Shown here one piece after another: positions 17,374-25,341 of a stretch of DNA of 64,000 nt (the stretch's first letter is position 1; every line of letters begins with the position of its first letter). Source of the DNA: JBJXFE01 sp046153875 (lineage in GTDB: Bacteria; Planctomycetota; Phycisphaerae; Phycisphaerales; UBA1924); NCBI GenBank assembly GCA_046153875.1, contig JBJXFE010000009.1, forward strand, positions 130,436-194,435, in the 5' to 3' direction. The translations under genes and the position numbers were made by a program. The notes under the pieces are model-generated. The model saw nothing but the letters and a program-made list of their open reading frames with translations, ran no database searches and was not told the origin of the DNA.

Positions 17374-18591
17374 TCATGCGAGAAGCCGGTCGAGCAACTC
17401 GCTGATCCCCTGCCCGCGCGTGGCGATCGTCTCGATGACGGGTCGGCGGCCGGCCACGTCCTTCAGGTCGCGCACCAACTCGTGCTCGCCCGGGTGATCG
17501 GCCTTGTTGCAGACGAACACGTCGGCGATCTCGAGGATGCCGGCTTTGTCCATCTGCACGGCGTCGCCCATCCCCGGCGTGAGGACCACGGCGGTGCGGT
17601 CCACGAAGCGGCGAATCTTCGTCTCGTTCTGCCCAGCGCCGACGGTTTCAACGAAGAGCAGGTCGTAGCTTGGCACCGGCGGGCCGCCGGTGCCGCCACC
17701 GCCGCCAGCCCCACCGATCAACTCGATGATCTCCGGCAGCCCGTGGTAGTCCTCGCCGCTGATGGCCAGGCTTCGGTAGTACACGGCCTCGTCGAGGCTG
17801 TTGAAGTCCACGCGGAGCCGGTCGCCGAGCAAGGCCCCGCCCGTGATGGGAGACATCGGGTCGAACGCGACGACGGCGCAGCGGCCGAGCTCAGGCGCGC
17901 TCTTCGCGCGGCGCGTGTACTCACCGACGAGCTGCGCCACGAGCGTGGACTTGCCCGCGCCCGGCGATCCGGTGATGCCGATGACGCGGCGCGGGCGCCG
18001 GCGCACCGCGTCCGGGCGAACAGGCCGCCCCTCGTGGACAAGCGTGATGTCCCGCGCCAGCTGCGCGGGCGCCCCACCCGCGCCCGGTGGCACGGGCCTC
18101 CGACCCGTGCGATCCGCGCCGTTCACGACGGGCAGACGGGGTTTCACAGTTCCCCGCACGGCGTCCACGATGTCCATCAGCCCGGTCCCGGTGTTGAAGC
18201 ACCGCGCGATGCCCCCGGCCAGCAGCGCGGGGATGTCGTCCTGCGGCAGGATCCCGCCCATGTGGATGGGCAGGTCCGGGCGGCCCAGGTCGGCCAGCGC
18301 CGCGACCAGCTTCGGCCCCAGCACCTGGTGCGAGTTGGACATCATGCTCGCCGCGAGCACGTCGCAGTCCTCATCGCGCGCCGAGATCGCCAGGCTCCGC
18401 GGCGTCTGCCAGAGCCCCGAGTAGATCACGTGAACGCCCGAATCGCGCAGCGCCCGCGCAATGACCTTCACGCCGCGGTCGTGACCGTCCAGGCCCATCT
18501 TCCCCAGCAGCACGCGGGGGCGATGGTCCAGGTCCGCGCAGCGGTCCTTCTTCTCGAACTCGGTCGTCGGAACGTTGAGCGCGCGGTGCAT
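17374..18591 (-). CDS. Cobalamin-binding domain fused to MeaB/ArgK-type G-protein
   Basis: Residues ~24-155 form a B12-binding domain like that of methylmalonyl-CoA mutase, with the base-off signature DGHDRG (35-40) and later MMSNSHQV and HMGGILP. Residues ~200-405 form a MeaB-type GTPase: Walker A GSPGAGKST (208-216), FDPMSPITGGALLGDR, VETVGAGQNE and NKAD. This is the first part of an IcmF-like mutase without the TIM-barrel catalytic domain. It probably loads or protects cobalamin for a separate acyl-CoA mutase subunit encoded elsewhere. Linkers near residues 161-167 and 300-307 are encoded by perfect palindromes. TATATT lies 9 nt before the start and no Shine-Dalgarno is seen. Confidence 0.85.
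   Translation of the reverse strand: MHRALNVPTTEFEKKDRCADLDHRPRVLLGKMGLDGHDRGVKVIARALRDSGVHVIYSGLWQTPRSLAISARDEDCDVLAASMMSNSHQVLGPKLVAALADLGRPDLPIHMGGILPQDDIPALLAGGIARCFNTGTGLMDIVDAVRGTVKPRLPVVNGADRTGRRPVPPGAGGAPAQLARDITLVHEGRPVRPDAVRRRPRRVIGITGSPGAGKSTLVAQLVGEYTRRAKSAPELGRCAVVAFDPMSPITGGALLGDRLRVDFNSLDEAVYYRSLAISGEDYHGLPEIIELIGGAGGGGGTGGPPVPSYDLLFVETVGAGQNETKIRRFVDRTAVVLTPGMGDAVQMDKAGILEIADVFVCNKADHPGEHELVRDLKDVAGRRPVIETIATRGQGISELLDRLLA
17672..17694. repeat. Palindromic element inside the MeaB-like gene (site 1)
   Basis: GGCACCGGC (17672-17680) and GCCGGTGCC (17686-17694) are a perfect 9-nt inverted repeat with a 5-nt loop. The palindrome encodes a Gly/Pro-rich linker inside the GTPase domain (about residues 300-307), an unusual place for a strong hairpin. 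Confidence 0.6.
18090..18110. repeat. Palindromic element inside the MeaB-like gene (site 2)
   Basis: GCACGGG (18090-18096) and CCCGTGC (18104-18110) pair perfectly around a 7-nt loop. It encodes the R-T-G-R-R-P-V linker between the cobalamin and G domains. Confidence 0.55.
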
Positions 18592-18621
18592 GGAGGAGCA
18601 AATATATGCCGCGAACCGCGA

Positions 18622-20103
18622 TCAGCGCCGGCGCGCGCCGCCCGCTTTCGCGGGCTTCGCGCCCTTCGCGGCCGGCCGCCGGCGACGGACCGACGCGACG
18701 AACGGAGTCACCGTTTTCACGTCCATGCGCGCGCCGGCCGAACGGAGCTGGTCGAGCTGACGCCGCCCGATCCTGGCCCGCAGCGTGACCGTGCCGTCCG
18801 TGTACGTCCGGTCCAGCACCTCCGCGCGATTCTCGACCGTGTGGACCGTCCGGCTGTCCGCCAGCGGGATGGTGATATCCAGCTCCTCGATCGTGCCGCG
18901 CACGGCCTCGCGCACGCGCTCGGTGATCGCGGCGAACCCTTCGCGGTGGTACGCCGCCCCGCCCGCGTCCGGCCTCCCCGTGGTCACGCGCGGCCGAAGC
19001 GCCGAGATCGGCACCGCCCCCGGCACCTTCTGCCGCCAGGCGAGCAGTTCGCGGTTGTCCGCGAGCCGATCCGCCTTGTTCAGCAGCAGGACGCGCTCGG
19101 GCCGCGTCCACGTCCGTCCCTCGCGCGCCTCGAGCGACTCCACCTGCTCGAACAGGTTGTCGAGCGTCTCGTTGACGGTCTCGTACTGGAGCTCGGCCGC
19201 CGTGTCCGCCACGTCGAGGACGATCAGCAGCACGTCCGCGTGCGTGGCCTCTTCCAGCGTGGCCCGGAACGACGCAATCAGGTTGTGCGGCAGGTCGCGG
19301 ACGAACCCGACGGTGTCCGAGAGCATGACGGAGAGCCCGCCCCCCAGGTCCCACGTCCGCGTACGCGAGACCAGCGTGGCGAAAACCCGATCGTCGGCAT
19401 ACGCCCCGCCGGTTGTGAGCGCGTTGAAGAGCGTGCTCTTGCCCGCGTTGGTGTAGCCGACGATGCCGACGGTGAAATGGTCGAGCTTGCGCTCGCGGAC
19501 CTCGCGGGCCTTGCGGGCCTGGATCTCCTTGAGCTGCCGCTGAAGATGCACGCGCCGCGTCTGGACCAGCCGCCGGTCGATCTCGAGCTGCTGTTCGCCC
19601 GGCCCGCGCGTCCCGATCCCGCCGATCCCGCCGCGCCCGACGATGCGCTCCAGGTGGTCCCACATCGCCCGCAGCCGCGGGTACGTGTACTCGAGCTGGG
19701 CGATCTCCACCTGCAGCTGCGCCTCGTGCGTCGTGGCACGGCTCGCGAAGATGTCGAGGATCAGCTCCGAGCGGTCGATGACCTTCCGCCCCGTCACCTC
19801 CTCGATCGTCGCGATCTGCTTGGGCGCCAGCTCGTGGTCGAAGACAATGGTGGTGGCGTCGAGCGCCTCGGCGAGCCCCTTCAGCTCGTTCACCTTGCCC
19901 TTGCCCATGTACGTCCCGGAGACCGGGCGGTCGAGAAACTGCTCCAGCTCGCCGACGACGTTCCCCCCCGCCTGCCCGACCAGGGCCCGCAGCTCCCCGA
20001 ACGGGTCGTGCTTGTCGTAGCGCGAATCCGGCAGGCGCACGGCGGCCAGCACCACCCGCTCGGCGATGACGTTGATGGACTCGCGTTCGACGGGTTTGGG
20101 CAC
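18622..20103 (-). CDS. hflX: Ribosome-associated GTPase HflX
   Basis: HflX splits stalled or stress-damaged 70S ribosomes. The 493-residue protein has the N-terminal HflX domain (SGTYMGKGKVNEL, FDHELAPKQ, DRSELILDIFA, TRGPGEQQLE) and the G domain: Walker A GYTNAGKST, switch DTVGF, NKAD. A ~20-residue insertion (RPRVTTGRPDAGGAAYHREG) interrupts the SAL motif before GFAAI. The C terminus is basic (KGAKPAKAGGARRR), which suits rRNA contact. The GTG start is preceded by TACAGT at 6 nt and by no Shine-Dalgarno. It is divergent from the ctpA-like protease, whose own TACGAT hexamer lies 21 bp away on the other strand. Confidence 0.95.
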   Translation of the reverse strand: MPKPVERESINVIAERVVLAAVRLPDSRYDKHDPFGELRALVGQAGGNVVGELEQFLDRPVSGTYMGKGKVNELKGLAEALDATTIVFDHELAPKQIATIEEVTGRKVIDRSELILDIFASRATTHEAQLQVEIAQLEYTYPRLRAMWDHLERIVGRGGIGGIGTRGPGEQQLEIDRRLVQTRRVHLQRQLKEIQARKAREVRERKLDHFTVGIVGYTNAGKSTLFNALTTGGAYADDRVFATLVSRTRTWDLGGGLSVMLSDTVGFVRDLPHNLIASFRATLEEATHADVLLIVLDVADTAAELQYETVNETLDNLFEQVESLEAREGRTWTRPERVLLLNKADRLADNRELLAWRQKVPGAVPISALRPRVTTGRPDAGGAAYHREGFAAITERVREAVRGTIEELDITIPLADSRTVHTVENRAEVLDRTYTDGTVTLRARIGRRQLDQLRSAGARMDVKTVTPFVASVRRRRPAAKGAKPAKAGGARRR

Positions 20104-20115
20104 GGGCGAACTGTA
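20101..20115 (-). promoter_or_regulatory. -10-like hexamer placing the transcript start at the hflX GTG
   Basis: Minus strand TACAGT (20115-20110), 6 nt, GTG (20103-20101). No ribosome binding site is present. Confidence 0.5.
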
Positions 20116-20130
20116 GGGACCGCCCGCGAC

Positions 20131-20136
20131 TACGAT
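20131..20136 (+). promoter_or_regulatory. -10-like hexamer upstream of the S41 protease gene
   Basis: TACGAT lies 46 nt before the GTG start. The predicted leader of about 40 nt includes a GGGAG ribosome binding site near 20171-20175. This is the leadered counterpart to the neighbouring leaderless hflX promoter. Confidence 0.35.
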
Positions 20137-20182
20137 CCTCGCGGCACTGTTCGGCGCGGGAACGCCTCAAGGGAGTGACGCC

Positions 20183-21817
20183 GTGAAACCCAGGGTGACG
20201 TGGTCGCAGAAGGCGCTGATCGTGATCCTCGGAACCGCGGTCGTCGGCTCGACCATCGCGGTCGCGCGGCGGGACTACTCGTTCTTCGATCCGCTCGTGG
20301 CCGTCAAGGCCGTCGTCAGCCAGCGGTACGTGGACGTGCCAGACGAGGCGGCCATGCAGCTCGGGGCCATCAACGGGATGCTCGAGGTCCTCAACGACCC
20401 GTACACCGAGTACGTTCCGCCGGCCGCGACCCGCGAGTTCAACAAGGACCTGACCGGCGACTTCGTGGGCATCGGCGTGAGTATCGTCACGCGCGACGGG
20501 TGGCTCACGGTCGTCACGCCGCTCGAGGACACGCCGGCCTTCCGCGCCGGGATCATGCCCGACGACCGCATCGTCGAGATCAACGGGAAGTCCACGCAGG
20601 GACTGACGGGCGATGAGTGCGTCGCGCTGCTCACCGGCGAGCCGGGCACCGACGTGGGCATCGTCGTCGAGCGCGGCGCGGAGCGGATGCCGATCACCAT
20701 CACCCGCGAGCGGATCATCGCCCGCACCGTCAAGGGCTTCCACTGGGAGAAGGCCGGCCCGTCGGGCACCTGGAAGTACCTCATCGACCCCGCCCGTAAG
20801 ATCGCCTACGTGCGCCTGACCCAGTTCACGCCCACCAGCGCGGGCGAGTTCGCCGAGGCGCTCACGGCCATCGGCGCGGACCGCGGCGAGATCAAAGGGC
20901 TCGTCTTCGACCTGCGGTTCAACCCCGGCGGCGTGCTCGGCGACGCCATCGAGATCGCGGACCTCTTCCTCAAGGAAGGCGTGATCGTCTCCACCAAGGG
21001 TCGCGCCGTCCCGGAGGAGATTTCGCGCGCGGTCGAGCCGGGCACGCTGCCCGACTTTCCGATCGCCGTCCTCGTCAACGGGGCGAGCGCCTCGGCCAGC
21101 GAGATCGTGTCGGGCGCGCTCGCCGAGAACAACCGAGCCATCGTCGTCGGCACGCGCACGTTCGGCAAGGGGCTTGTGCAGGCCGTCGTCCCGATCCCCC
21201 AATCGCGCGGCGCGCAGCTCAAGATCACCGAGCAACGGTACTACCTGCCCTCCGGGCGGAGCCTCAACCGCGGCGATGATTCCACCGAGTGGGGCGTGGA
21301 CCCGACCGACGGGTTCTATGTGCCCATGACCGACGAGCAACTCGTCGAGCTCGTCCGGGCCCGCCGCCAGGAGGAGCAGCTCGGGCGCACCGCCACCGCC
21401 GCGGACCAGGCCCGCTGGTCGGACCCCGAGTGGATCGTGGACTATCTCAAAGACCCGCAGCTCGCCGCGGCGATCAAGGCCGTCCAGGCCAGGATCGACA
21501 CCGGGGCGTGGACGCCGACCGGTCAGTCGACGGCCCAAGGCGGCGCGATCGCGGGCGATGAACTTCGGCGCCTTCGGCTCGCGCGCGAGCGGTTCCTGCG
21601 CGACCTCGCCCGGCTCGAGCGGCGCGTCGAGGCCCTGGAGACCAACGCCGTTGCCGGTGCCGAGCCCGCCGTCAAGGACTTCTGGGATGACGCGATCGAC
21701 CTGGCGGGCGGCCGGCTCCAGGTGCTCGATAAGGACGGCAAGCCCGTGGCCACGCTGAAGATCACGGGCAACAACCTGGAACGGTGGCTCATCGACGCGG
21801 ACGTGGAAAAAGACTGA
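20183..21817 (+). CDS. S41 family C-terminal processing peptidase (CtpA/Prc type)
   Basis: The 544-residue protein has an N-terminal membrane anchor (about residues 8-25), then the S41 layout: a lid/N-terminal segment (NDPYTEYV), a PDZ domain (GDFVGIGVSI to about residue 165) and the protease core (LVFDLRFNPGG, NGASASASEIVSGAL with the catalytic serine, and TFGKGLVQ with the catalytic lysine). It should cleave periplasmic proteins at their C termini. About 140 further residues after the core include a charged helix and a small beta tail (QVLDKDGKPVATLKI) of unknown role. GGGAG precedes the GTG start. Confidence 0.93.
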   Translation: MKPRVTWSQKALIVILGTAVVGSTIAVARRDYSFFDPLVAVKAVVSQRYVDVPDEAAMQLGAINGMLEVLNDPYTEYVPPAATREFNKDLTGDFVGIGVSIVTRDGWLTVVTPLEDTPAFRAGIMPDDRIVEINGKSTQGLTGDECVALLTGEPGTDVGIVVERGAERMPITITRERIIARTVKGFHWEKAGPSGTWKYLIDPARKIAYVRLTQFTPTSAGEFAEALTAIGADRGEIKGLVFDLRFNPGGVLGDAIEIADLFLKEGVIVSTKGRAVPEEISRAVEPGTLPDFPIAVLVNGASASASEIVSGALAENNRAIVVGTRTFGKGLVQAVVPIPQSRGAQLKITEQRYYLPSGRSLNRGDDSTEWGVDPTDGFYVPMTDEQLVELVRARRQEEQLGRTATAADQARWSDPEWIVDYLKDPQLAAAIKAVQARIDTGAWTPTGQSTAQGGAIAGDELRRLRLARERFLRDLARLERRVEALETNAVAGAEPAVKDFWDDAIDLAGGRLQVLDKDGKPVATLKITGNNLERWLIDADVEKD

Positions 21818-21926
21818 GCCGGTGGCCGGGCGAGCGGTTGAGGAGGCGGCTCGCCACGCCCGTCCGATCTGGGCCGCACCGCGCTCACGCCATCGCCTCG
21901 TAACCTCCCCACCTCTTCACCCCGCC

Positions 21927-23057
21927 ATGCTCCTCCTCGGCCTCGAAACCTCCTGCGACGAGACGGCCGCGGCGGTGGTCGAGAACGCCCGGATCGTCCG
22001 ATCCAGCGTCATCGCGTCGCAGGACGAGCTGCACGCCGAGTACGCGGGTGTCGTGCCGGAGATCGCCAGCCGGGCCCACGCCGAGCGCATCCTGCCCGTC
22101 GTCCGCCGGGCCATCGCCGACGCGGGCATCAGGCTCGCCGAACTCGACGCCGTCGCCGTCGGGCACCGACCCGGGCTTATCGGCTCGCTGCTCGTGGGCG
22201 TCTCCGCCGCGAAGGCCCTGGCCTGGTCGCTCGGCGTGCCGCTGCTCGGCGTGGACCATGTTCACTCCCATCTGTACGCGGGATGGCTTGAGGACAACGC
22301 ACAGGGCACAGGACACAGGGCACAGAAAGCGGGACCGACGGCGGAACAACCGCCTGTCGCGAATCGTCAGTCACCGGAGGACTCGTATCCGGCGCTGGGC
22401 CTCGTCGTCAGCGGCGGGCACACGACGCTGTACTCGTGCGCCACGCCGATCGAGCTTCAGCGCCTCGGTGGCACCATCGACGACGCGCTCGGCGAGGCGT
22501 TCGACAAGGCCGCGACAATCCTGGGCCTGCCGTATCCCGGCGGCCCGAACCTCGACCGGCTCGCACGCACTCACGGCGCCGACAACCGGACCCATGACTT
22601 CCCGGTCAGCCGACTCGCGCCCGATTCCCTCGACTTCTCGTTCTCCGGTCTCAAAACATCGCTGCTCTACGCGGTGCGCGGCAGGCCGCTGCCCGGCGGG
22701 AAGTTCGAGCGCGACCACACCTGGCTCAATGCCGCCTCGCGTGCCGACTTCGCCGCTTCGTTCCAGCGCGCCGCCGTGGACGCCGTCATCCTCAAACTCG
22801 GGCGTGCCGCGGAGCGTGGTTCGGCGGACGGGGGGCGTTACCGCACGCTCGTCGTCGGCGGGGGGGTGACGGCCAACAGCCTGCTGCGAACACGACTCAC
22901 CGAGTTCGCGCGAGCCCAAGACCTGGCTCTGCGGCTCCCGGCGCTGCGCTACTGCGTGGACAACGCCGCGATGATCGCCGGCCTCGCCCATCACCTGCTC
23001 TCCGCCGGGCGGACGAGCGGACTGGACCTCGAAGCCGTCCCCACCACCGCATGTTGA
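21927..23057 (+). CDS. tsaD: tRNA N6-adenosine threonylcarbamoyltransferase
   Basis: TsaD transfers the threonylcarbamoyl group to A37 of ANN-decoding tRNAs. The start MLLLGLETSCDETAAAVV is the standard family start, so upstream in-frame codons are rejected. Metal-binding histidines are in VDHVHSH, and SGGHT, GEAFDKAA, GLPYPGGPNLD, SFSGLKTS, VVGGGV and DNAAM all match. About 26 residues (roughly 125-150) are inserted between LEDN and YPALGL, where most TsaD proteins have a few residues. The DNA there is repetitive (GGCACAGGACACAGGGCACAG) and ends with a hairpin. The gene overlaps the next by 7 bp, so coupling is likely. Confidence 0.96.
   Translation: MLLLGLETSCDETAAAVVENARIVRSSVIASQDELHAEYAGVVPEIASRAHAERILPVVRRAIADAGIRLAELDAVAVGHRPGLIGSLLVGVSAAKALAWSLGVPLLGVDHVHSHLYAGWLEDNAQGTGHRAQKAGPTAEQPPVANRQSPEDSYPALGLVVSGGHTTLYSCATPIELQRLGGTIDDALGEAFDKAATILGLPYPGGPNLDRLARTHGADNRTHDFPVSRLAPDSLDFSFSGLKTSLLYAVRGRPLPGGKFERDHTWLNAASRADFAASFQRAAVDAVILKLGRAAERGSADGGRYRTLVVGGGVTANSLLRTRLTEFARAQDLALRLPALRYCVDNAAMIAGLAHHLLSAGRTSGLDLEAVPTTAC
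22299..22354. repeat. Repeat-type insertion inside tsaD
   Basis: CACAGG/GACACAGGG short direct repeats (about 22299-22325) are followed by a perfect stem GGCGG (22340-22344) / CCGCC (22350-22354). The segment encodes the extra linker of TsaD and its base pattern differs from the flanking codons. Confidence 0.5.
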
Positions 23058-23854
23058 GACTCGCGTGCATCACGCTGGCGGTTGCGGCGCTCGCCTGGGC
23101 GAACGCGGGGTGTCGGTCGGACCGGCCGGATGTCGCGTCGCAGCGGCCGATGCGCCTGTCGCTTTCACGCTATCGCCCGATCGAGCTCGCCGCGTTCACG
23201 GTCCACATCCACCCGGACGCGGAACGCGACACGCTGCGATACCGGCGCGTTCGTGCCGCGCTGCTCGGCGACCTGGAGGCGATCGCCGCTCGGATTCCCG
23301 CGCCGGCGCTCGCCGTGCTCCGCGAGTCGGCGATCGTCGTCACGCCCGAATCGGCCCCGCGACCCGGGTTCAGCGGTCGCGGCATGTGCTTCCACGAGTC
23401 CGCGGCCTGGCTGACCGAGAACGGCTTCGACGCGGCCCGCGAGGGCGCCGTCGAGGTCTGCGACATGGACGACTACCTGCTCTGGCGCGCGGAGCAGCCC
23501 ATGATGACGTTCCACGAACTGGCCCACGCCTTCCACTGGCGGCTCGGGTTCGATCGGCGGGACGTGACCGCGGCCCACGCCGCCGCGCGCGACGCGGGGC
23601 TCTACCGCGGCGTCGCTTACGCGCTCGCCGCCGACGGCGAAACACGCGACGCCTACGCGCTCGTGAATCACAAGGAGTACTTCGCCGAGCTGTCCGAGGC
23701 GTGCTTCGGGCGCAACGATTATTTCCCCTTCACGCGCGACGACCTGCGCGTGTACGACCCGACAGGGCTCGGCGTCGTCGAGCGGTTGTGGAACCTCTCC
23801 GCCGACGGCATCGCGCGCGACCGGCGTGTTGCGATCCCGACCCGGGAACGATGA
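23051..23854 (+). CDS. Lipoprotein with HExxH zinc-metallopeptidase motif
   Basis: The 267-residue product has a lipoprotein signal peptide ending ANAGC (cysteine at about residue 21). A gluzincin-like active site, FHELAHAFHW (about 156-165), is followed by NHKEYFAELSEACFGRNDYFPF, where a downstream glutamate could be the third zinc ligand. The protein should act outside the cytoplasmic membrane. I do not recognise a named family; similar single-domain HExxH proteins occur in planctomycetes. Its ATG overlaps the tsaD stop by 7 bp and its own stop overlaps the next start by 4 bp. Confidence 0.65.
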   Translation: MLRLACITLAVAALAWANAGCRSDRPDVASQRPMRLSLSRYRPIELAAFTVHIHPDAERDTLRYRRVRAALLGDLEAIAARIPAPALAVLRESAIVVTPESAPRPGFSGRGMCFHESAAWLTENGFDAAREGAVEVCDMDDYLLWRAEQPMMTFHELAHAFHWRLGFDRRDVTAAHAAARDAGLYRGVAYALAADGETRDAYALVNHKEYFAELSEACFGRNDYFPFTRDDLRVYDPTGLGVVERLWNLSADGIARDRRVAIPTRER

Positions 23855-24357
23855 CCATGCACCCCGCCCGCCTCGACGAGGACGCCCTGCTCCGCCATTG
23901 CGAGATCGGCAAGGGCCGATCGTCGGGTCCTGGCGGGCAGCACCGCAACAAGGTCGAGACGCTGGTCATCCTCACGCACCGGCCCACCGGCATCCGGGCC
24001 CACGCGGGTGAACGGCGCTCCGCCGAGCAGAACCGTCTGGTCGCGATCCACCGCCTGCGCCTGGCGCTCGCCGTGAGCGTCCGCCAGCCCGTGCCGATCG
24101 GCGACCAGCGATCGGAACTCTGGCGATCCCGCTGCCGCGGCGGACGAGTCGCATGCAACCCCGAGCACCGCGACTACGCCGCGCTCCTCGCCGAAGCCCT
24201 CGACATGATCGAATCCTGCGGCCTGGACCCGAAGGCGTCCGCGGCGCGACTCGACTGCACCGCGAGCCAGCTCATCAAGCTGGTGAAAGACCACCCGCCC
24301 GCGTTCTCGTGGTGGAACTCGCGCCGCCGCGAACGCGGCGAGCACGACCTGAAGTAA
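23851..24357 (+). CDS. Peptide chain release factor-like protein (RF-1 domain only)
   Basis: This 168-residue protein has the class I release-factor catalytic loop GPGGQHRNKVET near residue 26 and no stop-codon recognition domain. That architecture matches small rescue factors (ArfB-like or other single-domain RF proteins) that release peptides from stalled ribosomes. The C-terminal half includes a helix-turn-helix-like ASAARLDCTASQLIKLVK and a basic end (NSRRRERGEHDLK), which could enter the mRNA channel as in ArfB. The ATG overlaps the upstream stop (ATGA). It ends 3 bp before a convergent gene. Confidence 0.8.
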   Translation: MTMHPARLDEDALLRHCEIGKGRSSGPGGQHRNKVETLVILTHRPTGIRAHAGERRSAEQNRLVAIHRLRLALAVSVRQPVPIGDQRSELWRSRCRGGRVACNPEHRDYAALLAEALDMIESCGLDPKASAARLDCTASQLIKLVKDHPPAFSWWNSRRRERGEHDLK

Positions 24358-24360
24358 CGC

Positions 24361-24957
24361 TCAATCTCCGTGCCGCTCACGCAGCTTCGGGCTCAGCCGC
24401 ACCATCAGGTGGATCCGCTCGAACTCGTCCACCCAATCCTGCACTGTGGCCGCGACCTCGTCCGCGGGCACATCCGCGCCGGGCAGCGGGCAGAACGGCC
24501 CGAGTTGCCTCGCGGCGATCGCGCGGTAACGGGACAGCGTGCGGTCGCCGAGCAGCCCGCACAGGTCGAAGTCCTCGTTCAGGAACAGCACCGTCGGCAC
24601 ACGCAGCCCTCCGCAGAGCATCACACGCTCCGACAAATCCTTGTGCTCGTCGCGGTCGAGGAGACGCAGGCAGATGATCCGCTCGCCCGGCTCGGCCGGA
24701 TCATCCATCGACGCCCGAGCGATGTGGTCGAGCATCGGGCACTGCTGCACGCAGTCCCCGCACCAGGTGCCGCTGAGCACCAGCACGTTCATCCGGCGTT
24801 CAAACGACGCGATCAACGCCCGCTGGGGCGGCGTGAGCCGGACCACTCCGTGAAACCGCTTCCAGCTCTCCTGCTGCGCGGCCGATCCCGTGGCGACATA
24901 CGCCTCGAAGGACCGAGCGTTGCCGAACTTCGTCTTGAGAACTTCAGGGGTCAGCAC
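24361..24957 (-). CDS. Thioredoxin-like protein
   Basis: The 198-residue cytosolic protein has a thioredoxin fold: NVLVLSGTWCGDC gives the active site WCGDC, and GLRVPTVLFLNEDFDLCG supplies the cis-proline region. There is an N-terminal helical extension of about 55 residues (FEAYVATGSAAQQESWKRFH), and the C-terminal ~50 residues form an acidic helix (VAATVQDWVDEFERIH). It is related to the thioredoxin-like group often annotated as TlpA/thioredoxin family in planctomycetes. Its GTG start lies 6 bp after the stop of the GlsB-like gene, so the two are probably co-transcribed. Confidence 0.82.
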   Translation of the reverse strand: MLTPEVLKTKFGNARSFEAYVATGSAAQQESWKRFHGVVRLTPPQRALIASFERRMNVLVLSGTWCGDCVQQCPMLDHIARASMDDPAEPGERIICLRLLDRDEHKDLSERVMLCGGLRVPTVLFLNEDFDLCGLLGDRTLSRYRAIAARQLGPFCPLPGADVPADEVAATVQDWVDEFERIHLMVRLSPKLRERHGD

Positions 24958-24963
24958 GACCGG

Positions 24964-25218
24964 CTACTTCCGGCCCTGGGACCGGGCGACGATCTGGAGC
25001 AGCGCCAGCAGGACGATCGCGCCGACCGTGGCCGTGACCAGCGAGCCGAGGAGCGTGTTCGCCTGCAGCCCCAGCAGCCCGAAGGTAAACCCGCCGCCGA
25101 TCGCGCCGATCACGCCCACGATTATGTTGCCCACGAGACCAAAGCCGCCGCCCTTGAAGAGCTGCCCCGCCAGCCAACCCGCGCACAATCCGATCAGCAG
25201 AAACCAGACAAACTCCAT
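24964..25218 (-). CDS. GlsB/YeaQ/YmgE family stress-associated membrane protein
   Basis: The 84-residue, three- to four-helix membrane protein has the family pattern WFLLIGLCAGWLAGQLFKGGGFGLVGN followed by IIVGVIGAIGGGF. Homologues are induced by envelope or acid stress but their biochemical role is unknown. The inner ATG was chosen because a GGAG ribosome binding site sits 6 nt upstream; an ATG four codons earlier is possible. Confidence 0.85.
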   Translation of the reverse strand: MEFVWFLLIGLCAGWLAGQLFKGGGFGLVGNIIVGVIGAIGGGFTFGLLGLQANTLLGSLVTATVGAIVLLALLQIVARSQGRK

Positions 25219-25341
25219 GGTGTGCTCCATCAGTGAATCGGTCGCAGTGTACCCGGCGGCCGCACAATCCGCTCGAACGGCGGCGCCCCTGCATGTCGCC
25301 GCGGGCGACACCGCGATAGACTGGTTCCGAACGAGTTGTGT

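Noticed and set aside
17221..20178. A 985-codon open frame on the plus strand opposite the phosphatase, MeaB-like and hflX genes
   Set aside because: It runs antisense through three clear minus-strand genes, has Arg/Pro/His-rich composition typical of GC-rich shadow frames and shows no domain.
18371..21538. A 1,055-codon minus-strand open frame across hflX and the S41 protease
   Set aside because: Shadow frame: it spans genes on both strands and has low-complexity Arg/Gly/Ala composition.
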